Assembly (NCBI GenBank): GCA_947379975.1
Contig: CANCPF010000005.1
Location: forward strand, 1-64,000
Length of the DNA: 64,000 nt
Origin: Methylophilaceae bacterium
Lineage (GTDB): Bacteria; Pseudomonadota; Gammaproteobacteria; Burkholderiales; Methylophilaceae
Reading direction: 5' to 3'
Made by a program: the position numbers and the translations under genes. This document shows, one piece after another, positions 36,930 to 46,113 of the stretch. Position 1 is the first letter of the stretch. Each line of letters begins with the position of its first letter. The notes under the pieces were generated by a model. It did not search any database. It was not told the origin of the DNA and saw nothing but the letters and a program-made list of their open reading frames with translations.

Positions 36930-38132
36930 ATGCTAATCGCTGATTCTACAAAATTTGCCCTGCAAGCCATTACCTCGCATCGCATGCGTAGTTTTTTAAC
37001 CTTGCTTGGTATTGCCGTTGGTATTGCTGCCGTTATTTTACTGACCTCTATTGGTGAAGGCGTTCATCAATTTGTGTTGGCCGAATTCACGCAATTTGGC
37101 ACCAATGTGATTGGTGTTTCTCCGGGTAAAGTTAAAACAGGCGGGCAACCGCCTACTGGCATTCCCACTACCGCGCGTTTGTTAACCATGGAAGATGCTA
37201 AATCACTTAAGCAACTACCTAATGTAACGGGCGCTTCGCCAACGGTGTGGGGAAATTCTGAGGTGGAAAGTAATGGTCGCTTAAGGCGTTCTACAATTTA
37301 TGGTGTAGATGCAGATTTCTTACATGTATTCAGTTCAACCGTACAAATCGGCAGCTTCCTACCCAAAGAAGGCGAAGGCAGTTCACGCGCGTTGGTGGTC
37401 TTGGGTAGCAAGTTGCGCCATGAGTTATTTGGCAGCATGAATCCTTTAGGCGCGCGGGTGCGCATCGGAGGTCTGCATTTTCGGGTCATCGGCGTCTTGG
37501 CAGCTAAAGGTCAATTTTTGGGGATTGATTTAGATGACACGGCTTTTATCCCTGCGGCACGTGCGCTAGAACTTTACAACCGCGAAGGCTTGATGGAAAT
37601 TCATGTCAGTTACGCTGAAGGCATTTCGTCAGCCACAGTAGCCGCGGCTGTTAAGAACCAGTTGAAATTACGTCACGGCCATGAAGATTTTACCGTCATC
37701 ACGCAGGAAGACATGCTCAAAACCTTATCGAATATTCTGAATATTTTAACCATGGCGGTGGGTGCGCTAGGCGGAATTTCTTTGCTGGTTGGTGCTGTAG
37801 GCATTGTTACAATTATGACGATCTCAGTCACCGAGCGTACCAATGAAATTGGCTTGCTAGTAGCACTGGGTGCGCGTCGCAGTACTATATTATCTTTATT
37901 TTTGAGTGAATCTGTCATGCTGGCAGCACTGGGCGGCATGCTAGGTTTGTTGTTAGGTGCAGGCTTGGCGCAATTGCTGCGATTTTTATTACCAACCTTA
38001 CCGGTACATACGCCGTGGAGTTTTGCGATTGGCGCTTTGGTGATGTCTGCAGTTATTGGTTTGCTAGCTGGCGTGCTACCAGCAAGGAGCGCTTCAAGGT
38101 TAGATCCGATAGAGGCGCTACGTGCAGAATAA
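36930..38132 (+). CDS. MacB/FtsX-type ABC permease 2
   Basis: This is the second permease of the exporter, 400 residues, with the same layout as permease 1: helix RSFLTLLGIAVGIAAVILLTSI, a periplasmic domain with GVDADFLHVFSS, and three C-terminal helices ending in PARSASRLDPIEALRAE, the typical end of the family. Two different permeases plus an adaptor and ATPase indicate an exporter for a peptide, antibiotic or lipid-like compound. The substrate cannot be inferred. Confidence 0.9.
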   Translation: MLIADSTKFALQAITSHRMRSFLTLLGIAVGIAAVILLTSIGEGVHQFVLAEFTQFGTNVIGVSPGKVKTGGQPPTGIPTTARLLTMEDAKSLKQLPNVTGASPTVWGNSEVESNGRLRRSTIYGVDADFLHVFSSTVQIGSFLPKEGEGSSRALVVLGSKLRHELFGSMNPLGARVRIGGLHFRVIGVLAAKGQFLGIDLDDTAFIPAARALELYNREGLMEIHVSYAEGISSATVAAAVKNQLKLRHGHEDFTVITQEDMLKTLSNILNILTMAVGALGGISLLVGAVGIVTIMTISVTERTNEIGLLVALGARRSTILSLFLSESVMLAALGGMLGLLLGAGLAQLLRFLLPTLPVHTPWSFAIGALVMSAVIGLLAGVLPARSASRLDPIEALRAE

Positions 38133-38138
38133 GCTATT

Positions 38139-39245
38139 ATGGAGAGTATGCGTAAACACAAAAAAAATCATTCAAAAAAAATAGGCATGCCGCCTGGATC
38201 ACTTATTTATGTAGGGAAGGCGGATAACGATGTAAGCCAATTACCTAAACCGACTATCAGCCTGCTTGAGTATGATGCCGCAGACTTTATTGAGCATACG
38301 CTTAGTATTGATGACCTAGCCATACTAAATATTAGCGAAAGCGCGAATAAAAAATTCTGGCTGAATATTCACGGCGTGCATGATGTTGCGCTGATTAAAC
38401 AAATCGGCGATTTATTTAATTTGCATCCGCTAGTGCAAGAAGACATTCTCAACACCCAGCAGCGACCAAAAATAGATGAATATGATGATTATTTATTTTT
38501 AGAAGCGCGCAGCTTTAAGTATGACCAAACCAATATGGCGGTAGATTCTGAGCAGATTAGCTTTGTGCTAGGCCGCAATTATTTGCTCACTTTTCAAGAA
38601 TGCTCGACCGGAATTTTTGAACCTGTACGTGGCCGTTTACGCGTGAGTCGCGCGCATATCCGTGAGCTTGGCGTCGATTATCTAGCCTACGCTTTGCTAG
38701 ATAGCATCGTCGATAGATATTTTAAAGTGCTGGAAGATGTCGGCGACGATAGTGAGTCGCTGGAAGATATTTTGCTACACAAACCGACTAATATTGAACT
38801 ACATAGTATCCATCAGCTAAAACATGTGAGCATTGAGTTGCGCCGAGCTGTGTGGCCGCTACGTGAAGTGATTAATAATTTAACGCGCAATGAAAACGAT
38901 TTTTTCAAGCCGACAACCATGCCTTATTTACGTGATGTATATGATCACACGGTTAATTTTATTGAATCGCTAGAATCAATTCGCGATTCACTCAGCGGCA
39001 TGATGGATATTTACATGGCCAGCGTAAGTAATCGGGTAAATTTAGAAGTGCGCGCCTTAACCGTAGTCGCCATGCTGTTTATGCCAGCGACGCTGATTGC
39101 CGGGATTTTCGGCATGAATTTTCACGAAATGCCTTGGTTGGCAGAGAAAAATGGCTTTTGGTGGGCGATGGGCTTAATGATCAGTATCGCATCAGTGATG
39201 ATTATGATTTTTTGGCGCAGGCAATGGCTGAGTAGTAAAACTTAG
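38139..39245 (+). CDS. CorA-family magnesium/cobalt transporter
   Basis: This is a pentameric divalent-cation channel. The long soluble N-terminal domain (about 300 residues) is followed by two C-terminal transmembrane helices, with the pore motif Gly-Met-Asn-Phe in IFGMNFHEMPWL between them. The 368 residues fit the longer CorA group. Either Met1 (38139) or Met4 (38148) could be the start; a GGAGAG lies between them. It begins six bases after the second permease, so it may be read through from the exporter operon without being part of it. Confidence 0.92.
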   Translation: MESMRKHKKNHSKKIGMPPGSLIYVGKADNDVSQLPKPTISLLEYDAADFIEHTLSIDDLAILNISESANKKFWLNIHGVHDVALIKQIGDLFNLHPLVQEDILNTQQRPKIDEYDDYLFLEARSFKYDQTNMAVDSEQISFVLGRNYLLTFQECSTGIFEPVRGRLRVSRAHIRELGVDYLAYALLDSIVDRYFKVLEDVGDDSESLEDILLHKPTNIELHSIHQLKHVSIELRRAVWPLREVINNLTRNENDFFKPTTMPYLRDVYDHTVNFIESLESIRDSLSGMMDIYMASVSNRVNLEVRALTVVAMLFMPATLIAGIFGMNFHEMPWLAEKNGFWWAMGLMISIASVMIMIFWRRQWLSSKT

Positions 39246-39251
39246 TAAGTC

Positions 39252-39279
39252 CGCCATTCCCAGCTAATGTGGAATGGCG
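39252..39279. terminator. Hairpin between convergent corA and msrA
   Basis: CGCCATTCC and GGAATGGCG form a perfect nine-base stem with a ten-base loop in the 70-base gap between two convergent genes. There is no T run on either side, so it is a probable but atypical bidirectional terminator. Confidence 0.45.
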
Positions 39280-39315
39280 ATCAGTGATGTGTCAATATAA
39301 TAAACCCCAGTATTT

Positions 39316-39852
39316 CTATTGAATCAAAGCTGCATACTTAGCCCGTATCTTTGCCGCTTTTGGTGCCGCCACCGCCATGCAATAAGGTTGGTTTGGGTTT
39401 TTCGTAAAATAATATTGATGATAATCTTCAGCGGGATAAAATAATTCAGCACCATTGATTTGCGTCACTATCGGTGCGTTAAACACTGAAGCAGCATTAA
39501 ACTTAGCAATCATTTCAGCCACTATTTTCTGTTGCTCAGTATTCTGGCAAAACACCGCAGAACGATATTGCGTGCCAATATCATTGCCTTGGCGGTTGGG
39601 CGTAGTTGGGTCGTGCGATACGAAAAATATCTCGAGTAAAGTTTCAAAGCTAACGATATCGGCATCGAATGTGATTCTGATGGCTTCGGCATGACCGGTA
39701 TCGCCATTACAAATTGTTTTGTAAGTTGGATTTAAAGTGTTGCCACCAATATAGCCAGATTCGACTTTACTTACACCTTTTAGTTGGGTGAATACTGGTT
39801 CTGTACACCAGAAGCAGCCTCCGGCGAAAATTGCGATTTGTGCATGACTCAT
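39316..39852 (-). CDS. msrA: Peptide methionine (S)-S-oxide reductase
   Basis: MsrA repairs oxidised methionine. The catalytic motif GCFWCTEPVF is near the N-terminus (active Cys15), followed by VESGYIGG and the substrate-region AIRITFD. The 178 residues have no signal peptide, so it acts in the cytoplasm. It stands alone on the minus strand, divergent from the Y-family polymerase gene. Confidence 0.95.
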   Translation of the reverse strand: MSHAQIAIFAGGCFWCTEPVFTQLKGVSKVESGYIGGNTLNPTYKTICNGDTGHAEAIRITFDADIVSFETLLEIFFVSHDPTTPNRQGNDIGTQYRSAVFCQNTEQQKIVAEMIAKFNAASVFNAPIVTQINGAELFYPAEDYHQYYFTKNPNQPYCMAVAAPKAAKIRAKYAALIQ

Positions 39853-39968
39853 GATACTTATCCTTCATTGATTTTTTGAATTAGCCTGAAAAGTTGGCCT
39901 AATAAACTTTACAATACTTAGTCAACGCATTCCTCAAAAAATTACATCAGGTTTAACTATTTTTAGCC

Positions 39969-41195
39969 ATGGCCTTAAACGCTCTATATGTCGATTTTAA
40001 CTCCTACTTTGCTTCGGTAGAGCAGCAACTTATGCCTGAATTGCGTGGCAAGCCAATTGGCGTGCTTGCGGTTATGGCTGAAACAACCTGCTGTATTGCC
40101 GCTAGTTATGAGGCCAAAGCGTTTGGCATTAAAACTGGCACAGGCGTGCGTGATGCCTGCAAACTATGCCCTGAGATGATTTTTGTAGAAGCGCGTCCGC
40201 CACTGTATGTCGAATTTCATCACAAGTTAATCGCCATTGTTGAAAGCTGCACGCATGTAGAACAAGTGCTGTCGATTGATGAAATGGTCTGTAAGCTTAC
40301 TGGCAGTCAACAGATGCCAGAAAATGCACTCAAACTTGCCGCTAAAATTAAGCATAAAATGGCCCAGCAATATCCATTGATTAAATGTTCTATCGGTATC
40401 GCCCCCAATACATTTTTGGCTAAAACCGCATCCAATATGCATAAGCCTGATGGTTGCGTAATGATAGAATCAAAAGACTTGCCGCAGCGATTGTTTGCAT
40501 TGCGCCTGCGCGATTTAAACGGCATTGGCAAGCAAATGGAGGCGCGCTTAAATCGGTATAAAATCACTACAGTAGAACAATTATATGAGGCGAATAAAAA
40601 TCAACTTCAAACTGCTTGGGGTAGCGTAGAAGGCGAGCGCATGTACGATAAATTGCGTGGGCTAGAGCCGCATTATGTGAAAAATGCGCGTAGTAGCTTG
40701 GGGCATTCTCACGTGATGCCGCCAGAACAGCGTAACCCTATCGGCGCTAAAGCGGTGCTACATCGCTTATTGCAAAAGTCTTGCATGCGCATGCGCAGCT
40801 ACGAGTTACTCGCGTCAAAAATCAGTATTAAAGTCAAATTTAGAGAGTTGCCCAGCTGGAGTATGGAAAGTGCTATTTCGCCAACCGACAATACGCTGCG
40901 GCTTATTGAGGCACTAGAGACTTTTTGGCAGCATTACCCCAACACGAAATGTGAGCCCTTTGCCGTTGGTATTTCATTTTCCGGATTGGTGACGGTCGAT
41001 GAGGTGGCGCGTGATCTGTTTCAAATTGAACCGCTGGAAAATGAGAAGAAACTCAATAAAGCCATAGATACGCTGAATCTAAAATTTGGTAAAAACACTA
41101 TTTATTTTGGCGGCGCGCACGAGGCATTAAAAGATGCGCCTATGCGGATTGCTTTTGGGCATATTCCTGATTTGGTAGTGGAAGGTGACGTTTAA
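39969..41195 (+). CDS. Y-family DNA polymerase (DinB/UmuC-like)
   Basis: This is a translesion DNA polymerase of 408 residues. The first metal-binding aspartate is Asp9 in YVDFNSYFASVEQ, with the steric-gate aromatic at Phe14, and the second acidic pair is in LSIDEM. The palm is followed by a helix-hairpin-helix thumb (LRDLNGIGKQMEARL) and a little-finger domain. It is not typical Pol IV in the little finger, and no beta-clamp motif stands out at the C-terminus. No LexA box was seen in the 116-base upstream gap. It may be a lineage-specific repair polymerase. Confidence 0.9.
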   Translation: MALNALYVDFNSYFASVEQQLMPELRGKPIGVLAVMAETTCCIAASYEAKAFGIKTGTGVRDACKLCPEMIFVEARPPLYVEFHHKLIAIVESCTHVEQVLSIDEMVCKLTGSQQMPENALKLAAKIKHKMAQQYPLIKCSIGIAPNTFLAKTASNMHKPDGCVMIESKDLPQRLFALRLRDLNGIGKQMEARLNRYKITTVEQLYEANKNQLQTAWGSVEGERMYDKLRGLEPHYVKNARSSLGHSHVMPPEQRNPIGAKAVLHRLLQKSCMRMRSYELLASKISIKVKFRELPSWSMESAISPTDNTLRLIEALETFWQHYPNTKCEPFAVGISFSGLVTVDEVARDLFQIEPLENEKKLNKAIDTLNLKFGKNTIYFGGAHEALKDAPMRIAFGHIPDLVVEGDV

Positions 41196-41289
41196 TGCCA
41201 TTGGCTAATTTGCTTCGTCTGCGGTTCCATTGCAAGTTCTAGTGTTAGCACGTATTCCCAGTTAGCGTCACTGTGAATTAGTATTTAGC

Positions 41290-42525
41290 ATGTCTATCGT
41301 TTTTAAAATCGCCAGTTGGATTTTCATTCCAGTGCTCTTGCTTGGATTATCTTTGAATGCGTTCTCTGGCAATAATGGCAATCTCAGCTATTCTAATGTT
41401 GCTGTTCAAGATAAACCAAATGATGCCAAAGAAGGGGTTGGTTTTTTATGCGACCCTGGCAGTCTAGGCCGAATAAAGCTGGACGTGACTGCCTATCTGC
41501 TGTCGCAAGGAATCGCCCCTAGTTTAGTCGTCACAAAAGTGGATGCATCTAATGGCAGTCTGACATTTACCCTAAATACCCCCAACGCGGATCTAGATAC
41601 CATGCAATTAAAGTACCGCCCTGAATATGGAATTCGTGACGGCATCGTGCGTATTCCCGATGAGCATGGTGAATTACAAAAGCTGCTGACTGTTTCTAAA
41701 AAGGAAATATTGCTAGCACTTCTTCAGCACGGACGCTTAACCGAATTTAGCGGAAAAAGCTGCAATGTAAACGCATTAAAAGAACAAGTGAATGTTAGGC
41801 AAAATATAGTGGCATGGGCTGAGCAATTAAACTGGACATGGCCGGATGGCGGGGTGGCTGAATGGAATGAGAAATATTGGCATAAAGGAACGCCGCTGTC
41901 TCAAGTGAAGTTACATTTAGCTTTGGCAGATGCTTTTAAAAATCAGAGTGAATATGCCATAGGCTGTTACACGGCAGCTAAACTAGTCATGGTGCAAGGT
42001 GTTTTAGATTATTATCGGCGCGTTAAGCATAATAAATTATTGCAAAAGCTAGTTGAGGAGCAGCTTCTTTTAGATCATGAGCCCTTAGTAAACATTGAGC
42101 CAGGAGAAATGTGGTCCTTTGAGCAAGATTTTGATTCAACAAAACTCACCCAGCGCGGAAAGATTTTAAAAATCCAACATAAAGTTGCTCCGCTAAATTT
42201 TGTTCCTGGCGACTGGGCTTATATAGTAAATACAGATCCTGTTTCCGCACAGAAAACTGGCTATGAAGGCTCTAATGCTATCTATTTAGGACGCAATAAA
42301 TTTGTTGATTATTACAATGATAATCATCACGCTTACACCTATCAACAAAAACTGGACGAAGTTTATCAGTGGCGTAATGGCGTCTTTAGCCGCCGCAGAG
42401 ATGTAGCCAATATTCAACCTTTGTCTGTCGATGATTTAGAGCGCTTAGGTAAATCGCCGGCTGAAAATGGCCTTGTGCAAAGTTTTAGAGTTTTTCCGAT
42501 GAGCTTTGAAAACTTTGCTGACTGA
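41290..42525 (+). CDS. Exported protein with similarity to spore transglutaminase Tgl
   Basis: This 411-residue protein has a signal peptide or anchor (IASWIFIPVLLLGLSLNAFSG) and an N-terminal region of unknown type. From about residue 180 it resembles Bacillus Tgl, a protein-glutamine gamma-glutamyltransferase: a Trp/Tyr-rich stretch, YAIGCYTAAKLVMVQGVLDYY (Tgl has YAFECATAMVIVLYKAVLD, with its active Cys), NFVPGDWAYIVN and EGSNAIYLG. The candidate nucleophile is Cys226. The Tgl glutamates are not clearly conserved in place, so activity is uncertain. It could cross-link envelope proteins. Similarity was recognised from memory, not by a search. Confidence 0.62.
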   Translation: MSIVFKIASWIFIPVLLLGLSLNAFSGNNGNLSYSNVAVQDKPNDAKEGVGFLCDPGSLGRIKLDVTAYLLSQGIAPSLVVTKVDASNGSLTFTLNTPNADLDTMQLKYRPEYGIRDGIVRIPDEHGELQKLLTVSKKEILLALLQHGRLTEFSGKSCNVNALKEQVNVRQNIVAWAEQLNWTWPDGGVAEWNEKYWHKGTPLSQVKLHLALADAFKNQSEYAIGCYTAAKLVMVQGVLDYYRRVKHNKLLQKLVEEQLLLDHEPLVNIEPGEMWSFEQDFDSTKLTQRGKILKIQHKVAPLNFVPGDWAYIVNTDPVSAQKTGYEGSNAIYLGRNKFVDYYNDNHHAYTYQQKLDEVYQWRNGVFSRRRDVANIQPLSVDDLERLGKSPAENGLVQSFRVFPMSFENFAD

Positions 42526-42646
42526 AAGTCTTGTTTAATCGAAGCTGTTAAGTTAGCCGCTAACACCTAAAGCATATTTGCAATGCGGTCTCGTAGCACT
42601 TTTCAGGTACTATCTGACTTCACCAATTTAATAGCTAAATCGCCTC

Positions 42647-43993
42647 ATGCAAAAAGAAGTCAAAGAGCAACCCAGATATGCCGCTGTGGCTGCCGTGCAA
42701 CTACCTAATGTTACCGATCTCGAGTTTGAAGCCTCTCTGAACGAGTTGCGCGAGCTTGCAAAAACACTAGGGTTTGAGGTGGTCAGAACGTTTGTGCAGA
42801 AACGCGCTGGTTTTGACGTGACGGCTTATCTTGGCGCAGGTAAACGCCAAGAAATAAGTAGCTTTGTGAAGAACGAATACGAACATAGTGCGCTTGAAGA
42901 CATTACCATTAGTCCGAATAACCCAGAAGGCTGGTACATAGAAACATTATTAGTCGATCACGAAATATCGCCATCGCAAGCGCGCAACCTTGAGCTTGAA
43001 GTTGGTTGTATGGTGATGGATCGCACTATGGTTATTCTTGAAATTTTCCATCGCAATGCTCGCTCACGCGCAGCACGCGCCCAAGTAGAAATTGCCCGTT
43101 TAGGCTATATGGCACCACGTATGCGTGAGGCAGCGAAGCTTGCCGGTTCGCAAGGGCGGCAACGTAGCGGCGAAGGTGGCCGAGGCGCGGGTGAATCGCA
43201 AACCGAGTTAGATCGCCGCAAAATTCGTGATCGTATTGCCGAGCTGCAACAAGAAATTGTTGCCATGGATGTTGAGCGTAAAACGCAACGTGCGCGCCGT
43301 CAAGATCGCCAAGGTATCGCTAGCGTGGCGCTGGTAGGTTATACCAACGCCGGTAAATCTACTTTGATGCGTGCGCTTACCGGTAGCGATGTGTTGGTCG
43401 CGAATAAACTCTTCGCCACGCTTGATACTACGGTGCGCTCACTTTACCCAGAAAGCGTACCGCGCGTATTGGTGAGTGATACGGTTGGTTTTATCAAAAA
43501 TCTGCCGCATGGTTTGGTTGCCTCATTTAAGTCTACGCTGGATGAAGCGCTTGATGCTTCGCTATTACTACATGTAATCGATGCCAGTGATCCCGGTTTT
43601 GAGCGCCAGCTTGAAGTGACCAATGAAGTGCTAGACGAAATTGGTGCAGATGAAGTGCCGCGCATCCGTGTTTTTAATAAAATAGACCATGTAGGCGATG
43701 AAGCGGCGCAAGCCGAATGCGAAGCCAATTTGCATATACGCTACCCAGATTGCGTGGTAATGAGCGCCCGTCGACCAGCAGATGTGGCTAAGTTGCATCA
43801 AAAAATTGTGGCATTTTTTCAGCAAGATTTAATTGAGTCTGAGATTTTTCTACCTTGGTCCGCCCAGCAATTGCGCGGTAAAATCTACGCCAGTTTTCAA
43901 GTGCTAGAAGAACGCTCAGACGAAGAAGGTGCTTACTTTATGGTGCGTGGCGAGCCTGATGCCATTTTCAAATTGCGTGAGCAATTGAGCTGA
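42647..43993 (+). CDS. hflX: Ribosome-associated GTPase HflX
   Basis: HflX binds the large ribosomal subunit and rescues or splits stalled ribosomes. The HflX N-terminal domain (VRTFVQKRAGFDVTAYLGAGK) leads to the helical linker and the G domain with G1 GYTNAGKST, G3 DTVGFIKNLPHGLVASFKSTL and G4 NKID. The 448 residues are normal. Here it is separate from hfq, with which it is often clustered. Confidence 0.95.
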   Translation: MQKEVKEQPRYAAVAAVQLPNVTDLEFEASLNELRELAKTLGFEVVRTFVQKRAGFDVTAYLGAGKRQEISSFVKNEYEHSALEDITISPNNPEGWYIETLLVDHEISPSQARNLELEVGCMVMDRTMVILEIFHRNARSRAARAQVEIARLGYMAPRMREAAKLAGSQGRQRSGEGGRGAGESQTELDRRKIRDRIAELQQEIVAMDVERKTQRARRQDRQGIASVALVGYTNAGKSTLMRALTGSDVLVANKLFATLDTTVRSLYPESVPRVLVSDTVGFIKNLPHGLVASFKSTLDEALDASLLLHVIDASDPGFERQLEVTNEVLDEIGADEVPRIRVFNKIDHVGDEAAQAECEANLHIRYPDCVVMSARRPADVAKLHQKIVAFFQQDLIESEIFLPWSAQQLRGKIYASFQVLEERSDEEGAYFMVRGEPDAIFKLREQLS

Positions 43994-44114
43994 TTCTAAG
44001 TTTGCGTAAGCTTGGTGTAAGCAAAGTCCGTTAATCTCTGCCCATGTAATCGCATCATGCGATTGCATGCGGCAACTGTTTTGGCCATTTGTTGAACATA
44101 TTTTAATAAACCTG

Positions 44115-44133
44115 ATTAATGAAAATCATTAGT
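44115..44133. promoter_or_regulatory. Possible Fur box upstream of the glycine-zipper gene
   Basis: ATTAATGAAAATCATTAGT matches 14 of 19 positions of the classical Fur consensus, including the central AATGA-AATCATTA palindrome. It lies 117 bases before the next start codon. The AT-rich background makes a chance match possible. Confidence 0.4.
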
Positions 44134-44249
44134 TACAAATCTTTAACAATTGTTCAGTAATCCAAATTCAAAAGTGCCGCGTTAAGTGTCTATCTGCAAA
44201 ATAAATAATCGTAGCAGAAGATGAATTCTACAAAACAGGAGATTTGAAA

Positions 44250-44960
44250 ATGACTATGGTAAAAATGCTAGCCCCGGCTTTATTGTCTGCTGTATTTACT
44301 CTGCCAGCGATGGCTAGTGATCAATATAACGATTCAGCACGCGTGCTTTCATCAACGCCACAAACTGAACGTGTGAATATGCCACGTCAAGAATGTCGCA
44401 CAGAATATCAGCAACAAAGCTATAGTAACGGCGGTAATTCAGTAGCGGGTGCTTTAATTGGTGGTATTGCTGGTGGTTTGCTGGGCAATACTATCGGCCG
44501 CGGTAATGGTCGTGTTGCGGCCGCTGCAGTAGGTGCTGGCGTAGGCGCTATTGCCGGCAATAGCCTTGCTAATAATCAAAATGGTGGCGGTACGCGTTCG
44601 GTGCCAGTACAAAATTGTTACCAAGTGGATAACTGGCAAACAGTAAATGCGGGCTATTTAGTGACTTATGAATATAACGGCAGAACCTACAACACGATCA
44701 TGAATAATCAACCTGGCCAATACATAGATGTAAATGTAGCCGTTGCACCGAATAGCCGTATAGTTTCACAAATCACCTATATTGAGCCGATTCGTTTTAA
44801 TAACGGGGGCTGGAGTAATGGCGTTAACCGTTTTGATCGCCGTGATGAGCGTGGCGGATATCGTGGTGAATATCGCAGTGAAAATCGCGGTCCGGATAAT
44901 CGCCGTCTTGAAGGTCGAGAAGGTCGTGATGATGACCACCGTGATGGCCGTTACTACTAA
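44250..44960 (+). CDS. Glycine-zipper 2TM surface-antigen-like protein
   Basis: This secreted or outer-membrane-associated protein has a signal peptide cleaved after LPAMA. Residues around 70-115 form a glycine zipper (AGALIGGIAGGLLGNTIG, then AVGAGVGAIAGNSL) of the Rickettsia 17 kDa antigen type. A beta-rich part with YEYNGRTYNTIM follows, and then a very basic/acidic Arg-, Gly- and Asp-rich tail. The ATG at 44250 was chosen because AGGAG lies eight bases upstream; a TTG two codons earlier is less likely. The gene is monocistronic, with its own terminator. Confidence 0.85.
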   Translation: MTMVKMLAPALLSAVFTLPAMASDQYNDSARVLSSTPQTERVNMPRQECRTEYQQQSYSNGGNSVAGALIGGIAGGLLGNTIGRGNGRVAAAAVGAGVGAIAGNSLANNQNGGGTRSVPVQNCYQVDNWQTVNAGYLVTYEYNGRTYNTIMNNQPGQYIDVNVAVAPNSRIVSQITYIEPIRFNNGGWSNGVNRFDRRDERGGYRGEYRSENRGPDNRRLEGREGRDDDHRDGRYY

Positions 44961-45016
44961 AATTAATGATATCTAATTAATGATATTTAATTAGCGGTTA
45001 ATCATTTAGATTATTG

Positions 45017-45054
45017 AAAAACCTAGCAGGCTTAAAAAGCGGCTAGGTTTTTTT
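45017..45054 (+). terminator. Rho-independent terminator after the glycine-zipper gene
   Basis: AACCTAGC and GCTAGGTT form the stem around a 15-base loop, with an A run before and a seven-base T run after. It lies about 60 bases after the stop codon and separates this gene from the RpfE-like/recJ pair. Confidence 0.8.
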
Positions 45055-45129
45055 ATTTTCTTTAAATCACCGCACGCTTAAGCTTGCTAGTAAAATTAAC
45101 TCTGTAGAATTTTAAATTAAGAATATTGC

Positions 45130-46113
45130 GTGAAACTAACGGTAGATTGTGTTTTAACCTCAGAATTATCCAGCTTACCTAGCCAAAGTGCTTTAGCGCA
45201 GCTATTGTCCAAAGGCCAAGTAAGGCATTTAGAATCACCTTTAGAAGCATTAATTTGTCAGCAATACGCTCTGCAATCTATGCCGGATTACCCCATTGCA
45301 GCAATGTGTGCCGCACTAGATGGATTGGATGTAGCGGACACTTTTTGGTTACGCGCTGACCCTGTACACTTGGTTTTGCAACGCGATTGTTTCAGTCTAG
45401 ATGAATCTGTCCCATTGCTAGTGGATGCTACGCATGCGGAAAGTATGGTTGCCAGCTTGAACCAGCATTTCAATCAAGATGGTTTAAGCTTTTTAATCGG
45501 ACATTCAGGCGCATGGTATTTGCGTACCGAGCAAGCGCCGCAAATTAAAACCAGCTTACCTAGCGTAGCCGCCGGTAAAAATATTCACCAGTTTATGCCG
45601 CAAGGGCTAGATTCTTCAAAGTGGTTGGCGGTACTTAACGAGGTGCAAATGTTATTGTTCGAACATTCTGCCAATGAAGCGCGAGAGTCTGTAGGCGAGC
45701 TTGCGGTTAATAGCATTTGGCTTTCTGGTGGCGGTACAATGCCACAAATTCCGCCCTTGCAGAATGATATTGATTTAATGTTGGCTGATAGTATTTTTTA
45801 CCAAGCATTAGCAAAATCGGCAGATGTGCCCTGCAAAGCGCTACCGCAGCGTTTGGCTGAATTTTTAAATCAGCCGGCTAAATCCAATCAGCCAGCTAAA
45901 TTTAATCAGCCACTACAGCATGCACGATTACAATTACCGAATGAAAATACCTTAGCTTGGTTAGACGATTTGCTTGCCGCACTGAAAACAAAAAAGATTA
46001 AACAATTAATCTTACATTTAGGCTTTTATGAAAAAAGCTTAATGGTCGTAATTAAGCCTATAGACATTTACAAATTTTGGCGCAGTAATAAATCGGTCAT
46101 GGATTATCTTTAA
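45130..46113 (+). CDS. RpfE-like / putative phosphoglycerate-mutase-related protein
   Basis: This 327-residue protein belongs to a family found beside recJ in betaproteobacteria and xanthomonads, variously named RpfE or cofactor-independent phosphoglycerate mutase-like (WLRADPVHLVLQRD, SIWLSGGGTMP). No metal-binding serine/aspartate set of true phosphoglycerate mutase is evident, so the enzyme name should not be trusted. It starts with GTG. Its stop codon is directly followed by the recJ ATG, showing co-translation. A short tandem repeat NQPAK lies near residue 250. The function is unknown. Confidence 0.72.
   Translation: MKLTVDCVLTSELSSLPSQSALAQLLSKGQVRHLESPLEALICQQYALQSMPDYPIAAMCAALDGLDVADTFWLRADPVHLVLQRDCFSLDESVPLLVDATHAESMVASLNQHFNQDGLSFLIGHSGAWYLRTEQAPQIKTSLPSVAAGKNIHQFMPQGLDSSKWLAVLNEVQMLLFEHSANEARESVGELAVNSIWLSGGGTMPQIPPLQNDIDLMLADSIFYQALAKSADVPCKALPQRLAEFLNQPAKSNQPAKFNQPLQHARLQLPNENTLAWLDDLLAALKTKKIKQLILHLGFYEKSLMVVIKPIDIYKFWRSNKSVMDYL
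45868..45911 (+). repeat. 18-base tandem repeat in the RpfE-like gene
   Basis: The unit beginning AATCAGCC is repeated at 45868, 45886 and 45904 (the last partial), encoding NQPAKS, NQPAKF and NQP. The frame is kept, so copy-number change would only alter a linker. Confidence 0.65.

Noticed and set aside
36443..38161. Minus-strand frames opposite the permease genes
   Set aside because: They mirror the coding bias of the plus-strand genes and have no recognisable domains.
39853..39968. SOS (LexA) control of the Y-family polymerase
   Set aside because: No CTGT-N8-ACAG or close variant was found in the upstream gap.
44048..44064. AATCGCA/TGCGATT hairpin after hflX as terminator
   Set aside because: The seven-base stem has no T run and lies about 50 bases after the stop codon; function unsupported.
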